Source: Aedes albopictus
Taxonomy: Eukaryota; Arthropoda; Insecta; Diptera; Culicidae
Assembly: GCF_035046485.1 (NCBI RefSeq)
Contig: NC_085137.1
Span: 3,511,977 to 3,575,976 of the forward strand
DNA length: 64,000 bases
Direction: 5' to 3'
A model generated the notes under the pieces. The model saw nothing but the letters and a program-made list of their open reading frames with translations. It searched no databases and was not told the DNA's origin. This document shows, one piece after another, positions 33,660-43,711 of this stretch (within the stretch, counting starts at the first letter, position 1; every line of letters starts with the position of its first letter). Both the position numbers and the translations under genes were made by a program.

Positions 33660-34387
33660 AATAATTGAACGACTTCGTCGTGGAGATAGTGGCCTGTGTT
33701 TTTGAAGAGCGCGTAAGTTACAGTGAGGTAATTGAACATCCAGAGGGGCGAAGTGCCATGGTTGACGAAATGGACTCTCATCGTCCCTATGATCCTAGTA
33801 CCGCTGCCAATAGAATGCAAGTTGGTATGATCCAAGTGGGTCTTCAAGCTTAAGCGTAATGAAGCTGATGAGGTGGTAAAGTTCAAGGCGAGAGTTATGG
33901 CGCAAGGCCACACGCAACAGTTCGGGATTGACAGTAGCTGCAAAACGTGTACATGTGGTCCGCCATCTCTAGACGTTAAGACGGCATACCTTAACGGGAC
34001 CTTGGATGAGGAGACTTTCATGAGCGATGTCCTGGACGAGCTGGTGACAGCCGTGCGTAACACTCTCGTCAATTTAGGGGGAGTATGTCGAACCATCTGG
34101 TTGCGACAGCTTCTGCTGTATTTCTGGGAGATTCAAAACCAGCCAACGACTATGAATGAGAATAACCAGGGATGTATGGCGTTTGCGTGAAGACTGAGAA
34201 GTCAAACCGATGGTCATAAAACATCGACATCAAAAAGAAGTTTGTCCACGAGCTGGCCGAAAAGAAGGAGATTAAGTTTGTGTACTGCTCTACAGAAGTT
34301 CTGTTGGCAGACATCTTAACGAAGCATCTGGGTCCTCTGAAACACAAGCAGTTCTCCGAGATGCTCGGGATAATGGACGACATGTGA
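33660..34387 (+). pseudogene. Copia-type reverse transcriptase and RNase H remnant
   Basis: Plus-strand pieces follow copia order: SYSEVIEHPEGRSAMVDEMDS (about 33717), then VVKFKARVMAQGHTQQFGID (about 33874), DVKTAYLNGTLDEETFM (about 33971) and, in a shifted frame, the RNase H tail with KKKFVHELAEKKEIKFVYCS and LADILTKHLGPL, ending at a TGA near 34385. Internal deletion removes the YVDD region. The orientation is opposite to the gag/integrase half at 32533-33654. Confidence 0.85.
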
Positions 34388-34555
34388 AGTGGATACCCGG
34401 TGAGAAGAGTTCCGCCTAATTAAGCTTCAGCTTTTCAGGCCACCTCTCGGGTGGAGTCGATGGACATCTTATTCTTGTTCTCGAAACTGTGTTGACATCC
34501 CCCAGGATTTGCATTCACGTAACGGCAGAGCTCCTGCATGCATACACACCTAACG
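34388..34555. other. Copia 3' flank, possible LTR remnant
   Basis: Follows the RNase H stop. Contains GTTGACATCCCCCAGG. No matching second LTR was found in the window. Confidence 0.3.
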
Positions 34556-34768
34556 CTTTCAGCAATATTTTGCTGAATTTTGCCGAGCTGAAGGGTTCAG
34601 CAATTTTTTTTGCTGAACTTTCGGCAAAGTTTGCTGAATTTCAGCAAAACGTTACTGGTGATCAGCAGAGTTTACTGAACAAATCAGCAAAATTTTGCTG
34701 AATTTCAGCAAAATGTTTACTGAAACCTTCAGCTCGGCAAAATTCAGCAATATTTTGCTGAAACCCTC
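34556..34768. mobile_element. Palindromic MITE, TTTCAGCAATATTTTGCTGAA termini
   Basis: The left arm (TTTCAGCAATATTTTGCTG, then TTTTGCCGAGCTGAAGG) is inverted at the right end. The interior repeats TTGCTGAATTTCAGCAAAA. A diverged relative lies at about 20780-20940. No coding. Confidence 0.75.
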
Positions 34769-35133
34769 CATCGATTTTTGATGTGTATGTACAGCCGTGC
34801 TCAGCCTCATTCCTCTCTTGAGAACCACTCTTGCCGCACAAGAGAAAATCATTTGGTCATCAACCCAGGTCATCAAACCTGGTCAGTTGTTGTTGTACAG
34901 ACGGCAAAAACGGACAATCGAGGATGTGGTTGGGACTTCGAAAAACCAGAACAGCAATTGACGCAATCCACAACTAGATAAAGCAGCCATGAAACAGAAA
35001 AGAAGAAGGAATCACTGTTGGCAATAGGATACGTACATAGGATGAGGGTTCCACAGTATCTTGTAGAACAGGATCCTGAAGACTTATTTACAAAACCGAA
35101 CGTTGATCTACAAAACACGTGAGAGATAAAAAA
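34769..35133. other. Spacer with retrotransposon-like debris
   Basis: A few short open frames but no convincing domain. Around 34990-35120 the DNA may be copia debris, but I cannot prove it. Confidence 0.3.
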
Positions 35134-35720
35134 AACTGTGAGCATAACAGCGCTCAAACCTCGATGCTGTGGAATACGATGTGCGGATTGTTGGGTTTGG
35201 TTGTCGGATGAGGTTGTGCTGATGGTAATCGGAGAGTCGCTGAGTGAAATAGAAGTAAGGACCACGGCGGCTGTAGTAATATGTAACTGGGTGTGCGACA
35301 GGAAGCTGGGATTAGTCTATCGCAAGACCGAAGTGTTGTTGTTCAGCAATCGGAAGGTAGAGGTACAGTAGGTCAAAGTTTTAGTCGGAGAACCATCACG
35401 TACTCGAGAAGAGAAATGGAGCATCTTGGGGTGTTGATCGACCACAAGCTAATGTTCATAAGCTATGTCGATTACGCTTGCGAGAAGGCATATAATGTGA
35501 TCACAAGTGTTGACCAGGATTACAGATCCAACAGATCGTCCATAAGTAGCGGTTCGAGAAAAGTCCTTGCCAGCATGTGGGCGTCCGTATTTCGAAACGG
35601 GTCTTCTGTCTAGGTGGCTGGACAGCTATAAGAGAAGAACCTGTTGCGGCTGGATGACACGTACAGGCTAATGGCTGTGGCAGTAGCCAGTGCATATCAG
35701 ATCGTGTCCATGGAAGCGTA
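35134..35720 (+). pseudogene. R1-like LINE reverse transcriptase C-terminal fragment
   Basis: Two overlapping plus-strand frames read EVVLMVIGESLSEIE, CDRKLGLVYRKTEVLLFSN, then REMEHLGVLIDHKLMF and VDYACEKAYNVIT. This is the order after the catalytic box in R1-type elements as I know them. The catalytic YADD/FADD position reads LSDE (about 35200-35213), and a frameshift near 35370 breaks the frame. No N-terminal part is present. Confidence 0.75.
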
Positions 35721-36018
35721 ACACGTCATAGATTGTGTGGTAGTTTTGGAACTAATCAAGTAGGCTGAGGATGGCATTCATTCCATGGCCAGTCCAACTG
35801 TCCATTTCCATCAGAATCGAACTGGAAGAAGACTTCAAGTGTTTCAGGCACAAAGGCACAGTAGAAGCGACTAAATAAACACCTGACTGGTCGAAGCTGT
35901 CGGTTTCAATAGAACTTCCATCGACGGGATTGTCTCCATCGGAGTAGGCTATGTCCACCATTGTGAACTAGACCGAGTGGTGCCACGAAGAAGCATCGGA
36001 GTTTGATCGTCGGCTACC
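35721..36018. other. Low-copy spacer, interrupted by the foldback element
   Basis: Sequence on the left of the foldback at 36021 appears to continue after it at 37895-38080. A short minus-strand open frame at 35752-35961 has serine-rich composition but no recognised domain. Confidence 0.35.
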
Positions 36019-36020
36019 TA

Positions 36021-37892
36021 CACTCCCGTGCAAAAGTTTGGGGTCACCCCTTCAAAAATATAGAAATGTTTTTCGGTCTTTCATTTAATCCAGTCGCTCT
36101 CAGACTCTATCGAAAGATAGAGAGTTAGACTTGATTCGTAGGTACTTTTCCCAAATTTTATATGAAATTTTTAGTATAAAAAGTTTACCTAAACCTACAT
36201 GTTTTTCCTAAATCTTTACGAAAAAATGTCTTCCTTGTAATTCAAAATTTGGTCGACCAAATTTTAAAATTAAAGTGGCATTAGAACCCTATTTCTATCC
36301 TCTTAGAGAATCATTCATTAGATTTTAGCGGAACATATTTCCATAACATAATTTAGATTATCGATTTAGGTTTACACGTCACCGTGCAAAAGTTTGGGGT
36401 CACCCCTTAGGATGCTGCATCGTGCAAAAGTTTGGGGTCACCTTCCAAATGAAGTCTGAGTCGGATTTTTGTTCAAATCGTCAATTTTTTTTGTGCAACT
36501 TCAATTCTTTCTTTAACAGTTGAATGGCAAGACACAGAAATGGTTATGAAATGTTCATAAACTAAGTTCTAGACTAAGTTAAGGTAGAAAATGGTATATA
36601 AAATCCATACTAAATCAGCTAAGTTCGTTATATAAAGTGCGAGAGAGGGTGGAGGTGCAATAAAAATGACTGATTCGTTAATTCTACTCTATATAACTGC
36701 AAGTGTTATAACCACAAACATACAATTACACCAAAATCCATAAGTTTCAGGAATGTTACATATTTTAATTTGAATGGCATTTTCATCAAAAAGTTATCCC
36801 TTTGCTTTGCACCAAAACCCGAAATCCCGAATGTATTAGTACATTCAAAGAAATGACTCGTTGTAATGGTTTTTGGGGTAATGGTGTATTTGTGGTTTTA
36901 ACACTTACAGTTATCTCTCTCTCTCTTCTTGGCGTAACGTCCTCACTGAGACAAAGCCTGCTTCTCAGCTTAGTGTTCTATGAGCACTTCCACAGTTATT
37001 AACTGAGAGCTTACTCTGCCAATGACCATTTTGCATGCGTAATATCGTGTGGCAGGCACGAAGATACTCTATGCCCAAGGAAGTCAAGAAAATTTCCTTT
37101 ACGAAAAGATCCTGGACCGACCGGGAATCGAACCCGTCACCCTCAGCATGGTCATGCTGAATACCCGTGCGTTTACCGCCTCGGCTATATGGGCCCTACT
37201 TACAGTTATATAAGGTAGAAATCACGAATTAGTCATTTTTATCTCACTTTTTTTCTCTTTTGCATTTTATATAACGAACTTAGCTGATTCAGTGTGGATT
37301 TTATACACCATTTTCTACCTTAATTTAGTCTAGAACTAAGTTTATGAACATTTCATAATCATTTCTGTGTCTTGCCATTCAACTGTCAAAGAAAGAATTG
37401 AATTTGCACAAAAAAAATTGACGGTTTAAACAAAAATCCGACTCAGACTTCATTTGGAAGGTGACCTCAAACTTTTGCAAGATGCAGCATCCTAAGAGGT
37501 GACCCCAAACTTTTGCACGGTGACGTGTAAACCTAAATCGACAATTTAAATTATGCTATGAATGTTTCCGCTAAAATCTAATGAATGGCCCTCAAAGAGG
37601 ATAAAAATAGGGTTCTAATGCCACTTTAATTTTAAAATTTGGTCGACCCAATTTTGAATTACACGGAAAACAATTTTTCGTAAAGGTTTAGGAAAAACAT
37701 GTAAGTTTAGGTTAACTTTTTATACTGAAAGTTTCATATAAAATTAGTGAAAAGTACCTACGAATCAAATCTAACTCTATATCTTTCGATAGAGTCTGAG
37801 AACGACTGGATTAAATGAAAGATGACTGAGATATGACCGAAAAACATTTCCATGTTTTTGAGGGGGTGACCCCAAACTTTTGCACGGGAGTG
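36021..37892. mobile_element. Long foldback element with TA target, interrupted by SINE
   Basis: CACTCCCGTGCAAAAGTTTG begins the left end and its reverse complement closes the right end. TA is present on both sides (36019-36020 and 37893-37894). The arms are long, about 690 bp each (36021 to about 36712; about 37198 to 37892), and mirror each other in full. The terminal motif GTGCAAAAGTTTGGGGTCACC recurs twice more inside each arm. Tc1/mariner-type ends are likely from the TA target. No transposase. A SINE is inserted near the centre. Confidence 0.85.
36915..37197 (-). mobile_element. tRNA-derived SINE, Feilai type
   Basis: Read on the minus strand it starts AGGGCCCATATAGCCGAGG, with a pol III A-box-like TAGCCGAGGCGGTAAACG and a B box GGGTTCGATTCCC. 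A non-tRNA body with AAGCTGAGAAGCAGGCTTTG follows, and the end is a GA-repeat tail. It is flanked by a perfect 12-bp target duplication ACTTACAGTTAT (36903-36914 and 37198-37209). The family identification as Aedes Feilai is from memory of its 5' and 3' sequence. Confidence 0.9.
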
Positions 37893-37894
37893 TA

Positions 37895-38082
37895 TGATCC
37901 GGAGGATGACCTCATCCGGAATCGCAGAACTGACCGTGGCGTCTGCTGGATAAAACGGTTTCGAAAGATCTTCTACCGCCGGGGAACTCTGAGTCGGTGT
38001 AGTAGTGATCTATTACCAACTATTGAGTAGTATACGAGAAGGGTATGAAGATTATGCTGGCGTGATATTTGAAAACATTCTG
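37895..38082. other. Continuation of the spacer after the foldback
   Basis: Short plus-strand open frame, no domain recognised. Likely contiguous with 35721-36018 before insertion. Confidence 0.35.
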
Positions 38083-38086
38083 AATT

Positions 38087-38410
38087 GGGTTGTTTAGTGA
38101 ATAAAATATTGCTATTTTCTATATCCTAATCGAAAGAGCTCATTTTTCTGAGTTGAAAGTGATTTTATTGGATTCCATTACCTTTGTTTTGGTGGTTAAA
38201 TTAACAAAACAGTTTTTATTTTCGTGGATAAAATGACAGTTCAATCGATAAAGTGACAGTTCGACCCTAACAAAAAAATTTCCCCATTCAAACTTTGAAT
38301 GCATTTTAAAAACAGTTCCTGGACTCCAAAAATTATGAAATTTTGGATTTCGACTAATTTTTGGGCGGAGAATCCGATTATGAAATAATCTGGATACCCC
38401 TAAAGAACCC
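38087..38410. mobile_element. MITE with GGGTTSTTTAG termini and AATT flanks
   Basis: Left GGGTTGTTTAGTG and right (reverse complement) GGGTTCTTTAGGGG. AATT flanks both ends (38083-38086 and 38411-38414). Related to 53335-53681 along its length, including ATTTTGGATTTCG. No coding. Confidence 0.75.
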
Positions 38411-38414
38411 AATT

Positions 38415-40904
38415 TCTGAAAAGCTTTTGATAACTATCCTGGCGACATACCAAACTATCAAAGAACATACTTTTATGCAGGCTAAACTTCATACCAATCA
38501 AATAACAAAGAAACGTAAAATATGGCGTTAAAGAGTCGCAATTCACCCACTGTGCATTGACTGGTCGGTATAATTGCCACTTTTGATGAGTGGAGTGTGA
38601 TGTGGAGCCAGATGGATTCGGTTCGATAGGGTTGAAATTCCTACTAATTATTTGTTTACTTACTGAACTGACGGACTGCTGGTAAGACTGCGCCTGCGTG
38701 ATATGTCCATGCTGGCTGTTGACGAATCATTGCAGAGCCTGAGCCAGTATGTTGCGCAGCTCGTTATGATAATTTTTAGCCACTTTTTATTCACAAATAT
38801 AAATCGTTTCAACTGACACCAAGCGCCGCCGCAAGCGCATGAGTTATGATGACTGCTCGCTCAGCTCACAGAAGTGTAGAAACAGGCACTCGGCTCAGTT
38901 TGCGAGAATATTTTCAAAATGTAATGAGAGCTAATTAACATGATTTTGCATGACGGATTCCATGTTTTCGAGCTTGTTGGATTGCGGATGCCAATGCGTT
39001 TTTTTTTTCTTTCCTCATGTAGATTGATACATGTTCAGATATGCCATGCGATGCGATTGAGCAAAAACGATAGAACTTAAAACGAATGCTTAAGGTAGGC
39101 TACACTCTAGTAAGTAAGACTGCCAATGTCTAACGATGTTTTAATTATGCCAGCAGTTGAGCAGGAACCCAATCGCAGACGGCTGTGGTTAGCTTAAAAC
39201 GAGACGCGTGGTACATGCAAATTCAAATCGCTTCACAACAAAATCATAGTTGGCTTCTGCTTAGCGGAAGTAGCTACTTGGTTGCTAAAGGAGACCACAC
39301 GCAAAATGTGTTATCTAGGAAGCAATCATTGTTGCTCGGCCTACTCGGCTATCATAAATCTAACAGAGTTTTAAGAACGTGTGTTTACCTTATCTGCTTT
39401 AAATTACCTGGTTTTCATCAACAATGTTGCTTCCACGTTGAGTTTGTTTTACCAATCATTGAATTTATTCGATTTACAATAAAAGATAAAGTATTCTTAA
39501 TAGGGCTGAATGTTATTGCAAACTGTTTTTAGGTTTCACGCGAATCAATCTCAAAAACTTCAATTCCAGGAAAAAATCTGCTTACTACAGGACGTAGCCT
39601 TTCTACCCGTTCTTGATTCGTCAAGGCAATGTTTAACAATTCAAACTCATATTGTGAAACATCAACAAGGAAAACAATTTGTAGCATCGTTTTCCAACCG
39701 CAAAACAGCCTTTCGCCCATTTGTTGTTTATAACAATAATCACCACATAATGTATGCACCCCCGCATACTGTGGTTCCGCAAATTGTTAATTCCGGTTGA
39801 CTTTGTACAAATCAAATAAAGACCGTGACTGACTGCGTCGGGTCGGTATCCAACTGGTTCGCCATGTACGAATCCTAGTAGGCCAGAGCAACCCTTCTAT
39901 CATCGCGACGGTGTTTACAATTCTTTTGCTTGCCAATGCTGTCATCGTAGTAAGCAGGGCAATTTTCCAGTCTACTCCACTCATGTATGGAGAACATACT
40001 AAACTATTTTGAGTGGACATAACATAGGTATCCCGAAACAGGGGCGTCGCCTACTCTGATCCAGTTGTCTAAAATTCATGTTTTCGATGTAATTCACTCA
40101 AAACTAAAATACATCATGCACCTGTGAACAAGGTGTAGATTAAAATGAACACTGAACATTGATTCCTTGTCTATTCATTTGCGGGTTTGTAATCAAACGT
40201 CAGATCAAGGTAGCATCCATCACCCTAGCATAATTCAATAATACCCCAGAAGTTTGTCGTCTTTGACGCACTTGAGCTCTGTTGAAAGCATCAGGCGCCG
40301 TTCTGCTCAAAGAATTTGCTAAATAAATCATAAACTTCACCCCTTTCGAGAGGCACCGAGCGTTTTTTTCTCTCCTTCCAGTAAAAAACACTTATCTATC
40401 CAGGGGCCCGCGTGTGGGGTAGCTTATTCCTTTTTTATGTCACACGCCATCGTCGTATACACCGCACGCGACAAAAGGCATCTTCCCTTTCTTGTGCGTG
40501 AGATTTTCGTTTTCTTTCTTTAGGGTGGAATTTGAGATGTGGTGATGGCATTTGAAAGGGTTGCCCCTTGAGCTAAACAAATCTTTGCCGGTCCTTTTTT
40601 TTCTCGCTCTCTGGCACGCTTTCGAGAGGGGACCGATTTTAGAACGATTATTTGATTGACTTAATGATGATTTATAAGAAGTTTATGGTTCCTTGGCACC
40701 TTAATAGGAGTACCTCGCAATATAGAGCTACTTTGATCGGGCGGCTTTCTTCTTCCCTGCCATGGCCTACCTAGAGAGGAGATTTTACAAGATAACGATC
40801 AACGCTAACTCGTCACGTAGCAGGCCTTGTGAAAATGCCTTGTTTTGACAGCTCTGTCTTATCTACCTGAGCGAATCGAGAGTTGGTTGGTTGTTGACAA
40901 TTAC
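38415..40904. other. Single-copy-looking DNA, probably first part of intron
   Basis: Lies downstream of the splice donor of the minus-strand exon at 40905-41384. No arrays or TIRs. Open frames at 39185-39800 (plus) and 39787-40020 (minus) have protein-like stretches but no motif I recognise and no clear splice boundaries. I looked for the next minus-strand exon and could not choose one. Confidence 0.4.
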
Positions 40905-41268
40905 CTTGTTCCTCCTGCTTTTCGTAGGGTGGGGATTCGTCTGGCCCACTGCCGCCATAGTACTGACGGTACAGTGGATGTCGGGAGCTGGCTTTGAATT
41001 TGGACATGGTAAATTCCGACACCCGCGGCTGACAATCCACGGCGTTTGATGGCGACGACTGAGATTGAGCTGATGACGCCGATGACGACGAAGACGACGA
41101 CGATGGATGGTCTATTTTGGTAAATTGGACTCGTTCCGACGACGGCGGCGACGACGTTCTGATGATGTCCGTCTCAAATGGCTGATAGTGCTGATAAAAG
41201 CTTTGATTGAATTGGTGGTCTAAGGCCACTCCATGCACCGCACTTCGCTGGGCAACCAAAAGCGGCAT
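40905..41268 (-). CDS. 5' coding exon of an unidentified host gene
   Basis: The minus-strand ATG at 41266-41268 is preceded in frame by TAG TGA within 40 bp, so this is the first usable start. 121 codons follow before a consensus donor, AAG/GTAATT at 40905/40904. The coding frame continues open only a little into the intron. The product begins MPLLVAQRSAVHG and has an eight-serine run (about residues 57-64) inside a low-complexity S/P/Q/A segment. It then has a more ordered-looking basic/aromatic stretch, KASSRHPLYRQYYGG, and ends PPYEKQEEQ. There is no signal peptide and no membrane segment. MSKFKASS at about residue 90 is a possible second start. I do not recognise the protein. Disordered N-termini like this are common in regulatory or membrane proteins, but no function is claimed. 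Later exons should lie at lower coordinates. Confidence 0.7.
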
Positions 41269-41384
41269 AATCAGCTGGGTTGCTGCGATTCTGCACCGAT
41301 TTCACTACTTAGCCTTTTTTAGATTCTTCAGAATTTCATCATTTTGTTTTATCGCACTATCAAACGTCGACGTCAATTGTCAAT
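41269..41384 (-). other. 5' UTR part of the same exon, with acceptor
   Basis: On the minus strand CGATTGTTTTCAG ends at 41385, a good 3' splice site. A branch-point-like TGCTAAC lies about 40 bp upstream (near 41427). The 116 bp from 41384 to the ATG hold the in-frame stops TAG TGA. This implies at least one upstream non-coding exon at higher coordinates. Confidence 0.6.
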
Positions 41385-41675
41385 CTGAAAACAATCGAGA
41401 ATAAACGACAATATCAATGATCTGCGTTAGCATTAGCATTAAGGAAGTCACAAAAAATTGTAGGTGGTACAGTCCTAGATCGCTGACTGCGTGCTGGGCC
41501 CATAACCTATTGTATCTTCAGAATGAAAAAGAAATGACTTGTTCATTTGACGTGTGAACAGAAAGTGAAAATTAATTTAAACAAAAGTCATGGCTTACTA
41601 CGCTATATTCGTTATAAAGGCCTTCTTCCCGTCCGTTGCCAAAGCACAGAGATTCAAGGTTAATCACTGACTCTA
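41385..41675. other. Intron-like DNA upstream of the exon
   Basis: Includes the acceptor and branch-point region. Otherwise nothing recognised. Confidence 0.4.
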
Positions 41676-41817
41676 AAGGTGCCATTAGACTGTTTGTCAT
41701 TATGCCAAATATTTGCCATTGAAGTCCGACATTTATCCAAGGTTGCTATGATTCACGTTGTGTTGGTCATTTGTTGGGCTTGTTTGGCCAAATATTTGTC
41801 ACGTCTAATGGGACCTT
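41676..41817. mobile_element. Small MITE, 142 bp
   Basis: AAGGTGCCATTAGAC at the left and GTCTAATGGGACCTT at the right are imperfect inverted repeats, with an inner inverted CAAATATTTG word. No coding. Confidence 0.7.
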
Positions 41818-43341
41818 AAGATAAGATTGGCGCAATCCTCCAATGGTCGAGAGGCCATAGGATCAAGGGGCTAGTCGCTTGGAACATTGTGCCAAGAGGT
41901 GCCAAGCACACCGCCTTATACGCTGTGTGGCACACCGAGGCACTCTGAGGCACAATTTTGACACTTGAGTTTGGGTGAAAAAACTAGGCAACCATGTGCA
42001 TTTGACCTGCAAAATGAAAACAAACAGTTGGTTGTCTTGGTAGTTGCCAAGCAAAATCTGAATCGTCAAGCAGTAGCACTTCGGGGCACACTGAGGCACA
42101 ATTCAACACCTGGTGGCACACTGAAAATAATTGGCGCAAGTAAAGATGTGCTCAGTGACTCCCCCTTGCATAGGATACGTTTGGTCATCGTGCCTGAACG
42201 AATGTTTGGAAACGATAATTCGGATTGAACTCACAAAATTGTACGAATTCCGGTACCATGGAAACAAAATTGTTGGCTTTCAACTGGATGTACCGGACAT
42301 CCAGCAGTGGTATCGTTTTGTATTTTTTTTTTAGCAAGGAGAACGCCGTTTGAGCATAAGCAGAGAAGCAGGCTTTGTCCTAGTTGGAAGAAGAAGTTCA
42401 GTTTAGTTCATATACTATTCATGTCATAGGTGACTCGTCTATGAGTAAAAAAAGTTTGGTATACGAGAATAATTAATAGGCGAACACGCTCAAAACATTC
42501 CTTTCAGACCAGATCACATCTCCATCAACCACCCAGTAATTTCTTCCCATTTCTCTAATTATCACCAACCATCGAACCCGGTATTAAGTAGCCTACTTCA
42601 ATCGATGGCTCGCATTCCCCTCCAAAATTTTTCCCGAAACCGCTAAACAGCCTACTCCACTCTCTTCACTGACCCGGGCTCTATAATTAATTCAATTAAC
42701 ACCAGGCAAAGGAACCTTCTTCATCTTCCAGTGGATTCCGCGGTCATCCGGAAGGAAGCCCGAAAGGAGGGAATCCAATCCGTCGAAAAAAAAAACAAAA
42801 GTATAAATAGATGGGCAATAAACGCTTATAAATTATATTTCGGTTACATCAAGGAGGCCATGGTTCACCTGCTTGACGGACCGAGCGCGCTCTCTCTATG
42901 AGGTAAGCGCCACCGACCGACCGAAGATGAGCTTTGGAGTTTAAATTGTGGGATGATCTCATGAATATTGTTTTCCATTTTTTTTTCTCTTTGAATGGGT
43001 AATTTATTCATATTTTAATAAGCTATTTTCGGACTGTAAAGTACCCGGATCTGCTTCGTGTGGGTCTTAGGATGTGTGAGAGGCGGAAACATACGTACAG
43101 CTAGAAGCGTATCCAGAAGATACGCATCATTTATATCCAAAACAAGATGTGGAAACGATACGTGAGTTTCATGTACATAACTTTTCAGAGCAATTGTTAG
43201 ATAAAATTCTAACCATTGTATGTATACTGAATATAGTTTATGTGATAAAAAGTAACTGCTCGGATATTTGTAGGATATTTGAGAGATCGTAGTAGGCATG
43301 AGAATAGAGTAGGTAGTTAGAAACCTACAATTGTTGTTATG
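41818..43341. other. Low-copy region with a small GGCACACTGAGGCAC repeat
   Basis: GGCACACCGAGGCACTCTG near 41930 and GGGCACACTGAGGCACAAT near 42083 are related words about 150 bp apart. A SINE fragment lies at 42351-42396. From 42480 to 43340 nothing was recognised. Confidence 0.4.
42351..42396 (+). mobile_element. SINE (Feilai) 3' fragment
   Basis: GAGCATAAGCAGAGAAGCAG, CTTTGTC and an AGAAGAAG tail match the 3' body of the SINE at 36915-37197. The tRNA-like head is missing. Confidence 0.6.
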
Positions 43342-43467
43342 CCTGTTCATCGACGTAGGTTGAACTTGCTCAAAGTTGCTGCATTCTGCTCTTACCCGTT
43401 TGTTGGCAAATGGGTGAGAGTAGGATGCAGCAACTTCGAGCAAGTTCAACCTGCGTCGTTGAACAGG
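43342..43467. mobile_element. Hairpin MITE, 126 bp
   Basis: CCTGTTCATCGACGTAGGTT at the left is inverted at the right (CCTGTTCAACGACGCAGGTT on the opposite strand). The arms of about 60 bp pair nearly throughout, with a loop near GTTGGCAAA. Similar frames on both strands come from this symmetry. Confidence 0.8.
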
Positions 43468-43711
43468 ACTGTTATTGTACAAACGCAAACAACCCCTATG
43501 AAATGTTGGTTTTCAAGGATGTTTTGTTGGATAACCCAAGTGCCCAAAAGATCTGCTTCGCATGACAAAATACACTTCAAAGTTCCACAATGCTGGAATG
43601 TAACTTTATGGCTGATTAAAGGCTAATGGGTCATTCACAACAAGGGGCCGGGTCCTAAAATCGAACTTTTTTGAGCTCACTCACCCCTTAGTAACTCCTT
43701 TTTGAATGAAA
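43468..43711. other. Spacer, nothing recognised
   Basis: Lies between the hairpin MITE and the second satellite-bearing element. No feature supported. Confidence 0.4.

Noticed and set aside
35138..35613. Host gene on the plus strand
   Set aside because: Word order matches an R1-type LINE reverse transcriptase with a broken catalytic box and a frameshift.
43015..43488. 157-codon minus-strand frame
   Set aside because: It overlaps a hairpin MITE at its start and has no recognised motif or splice support; composition is ordinary AT-rich.
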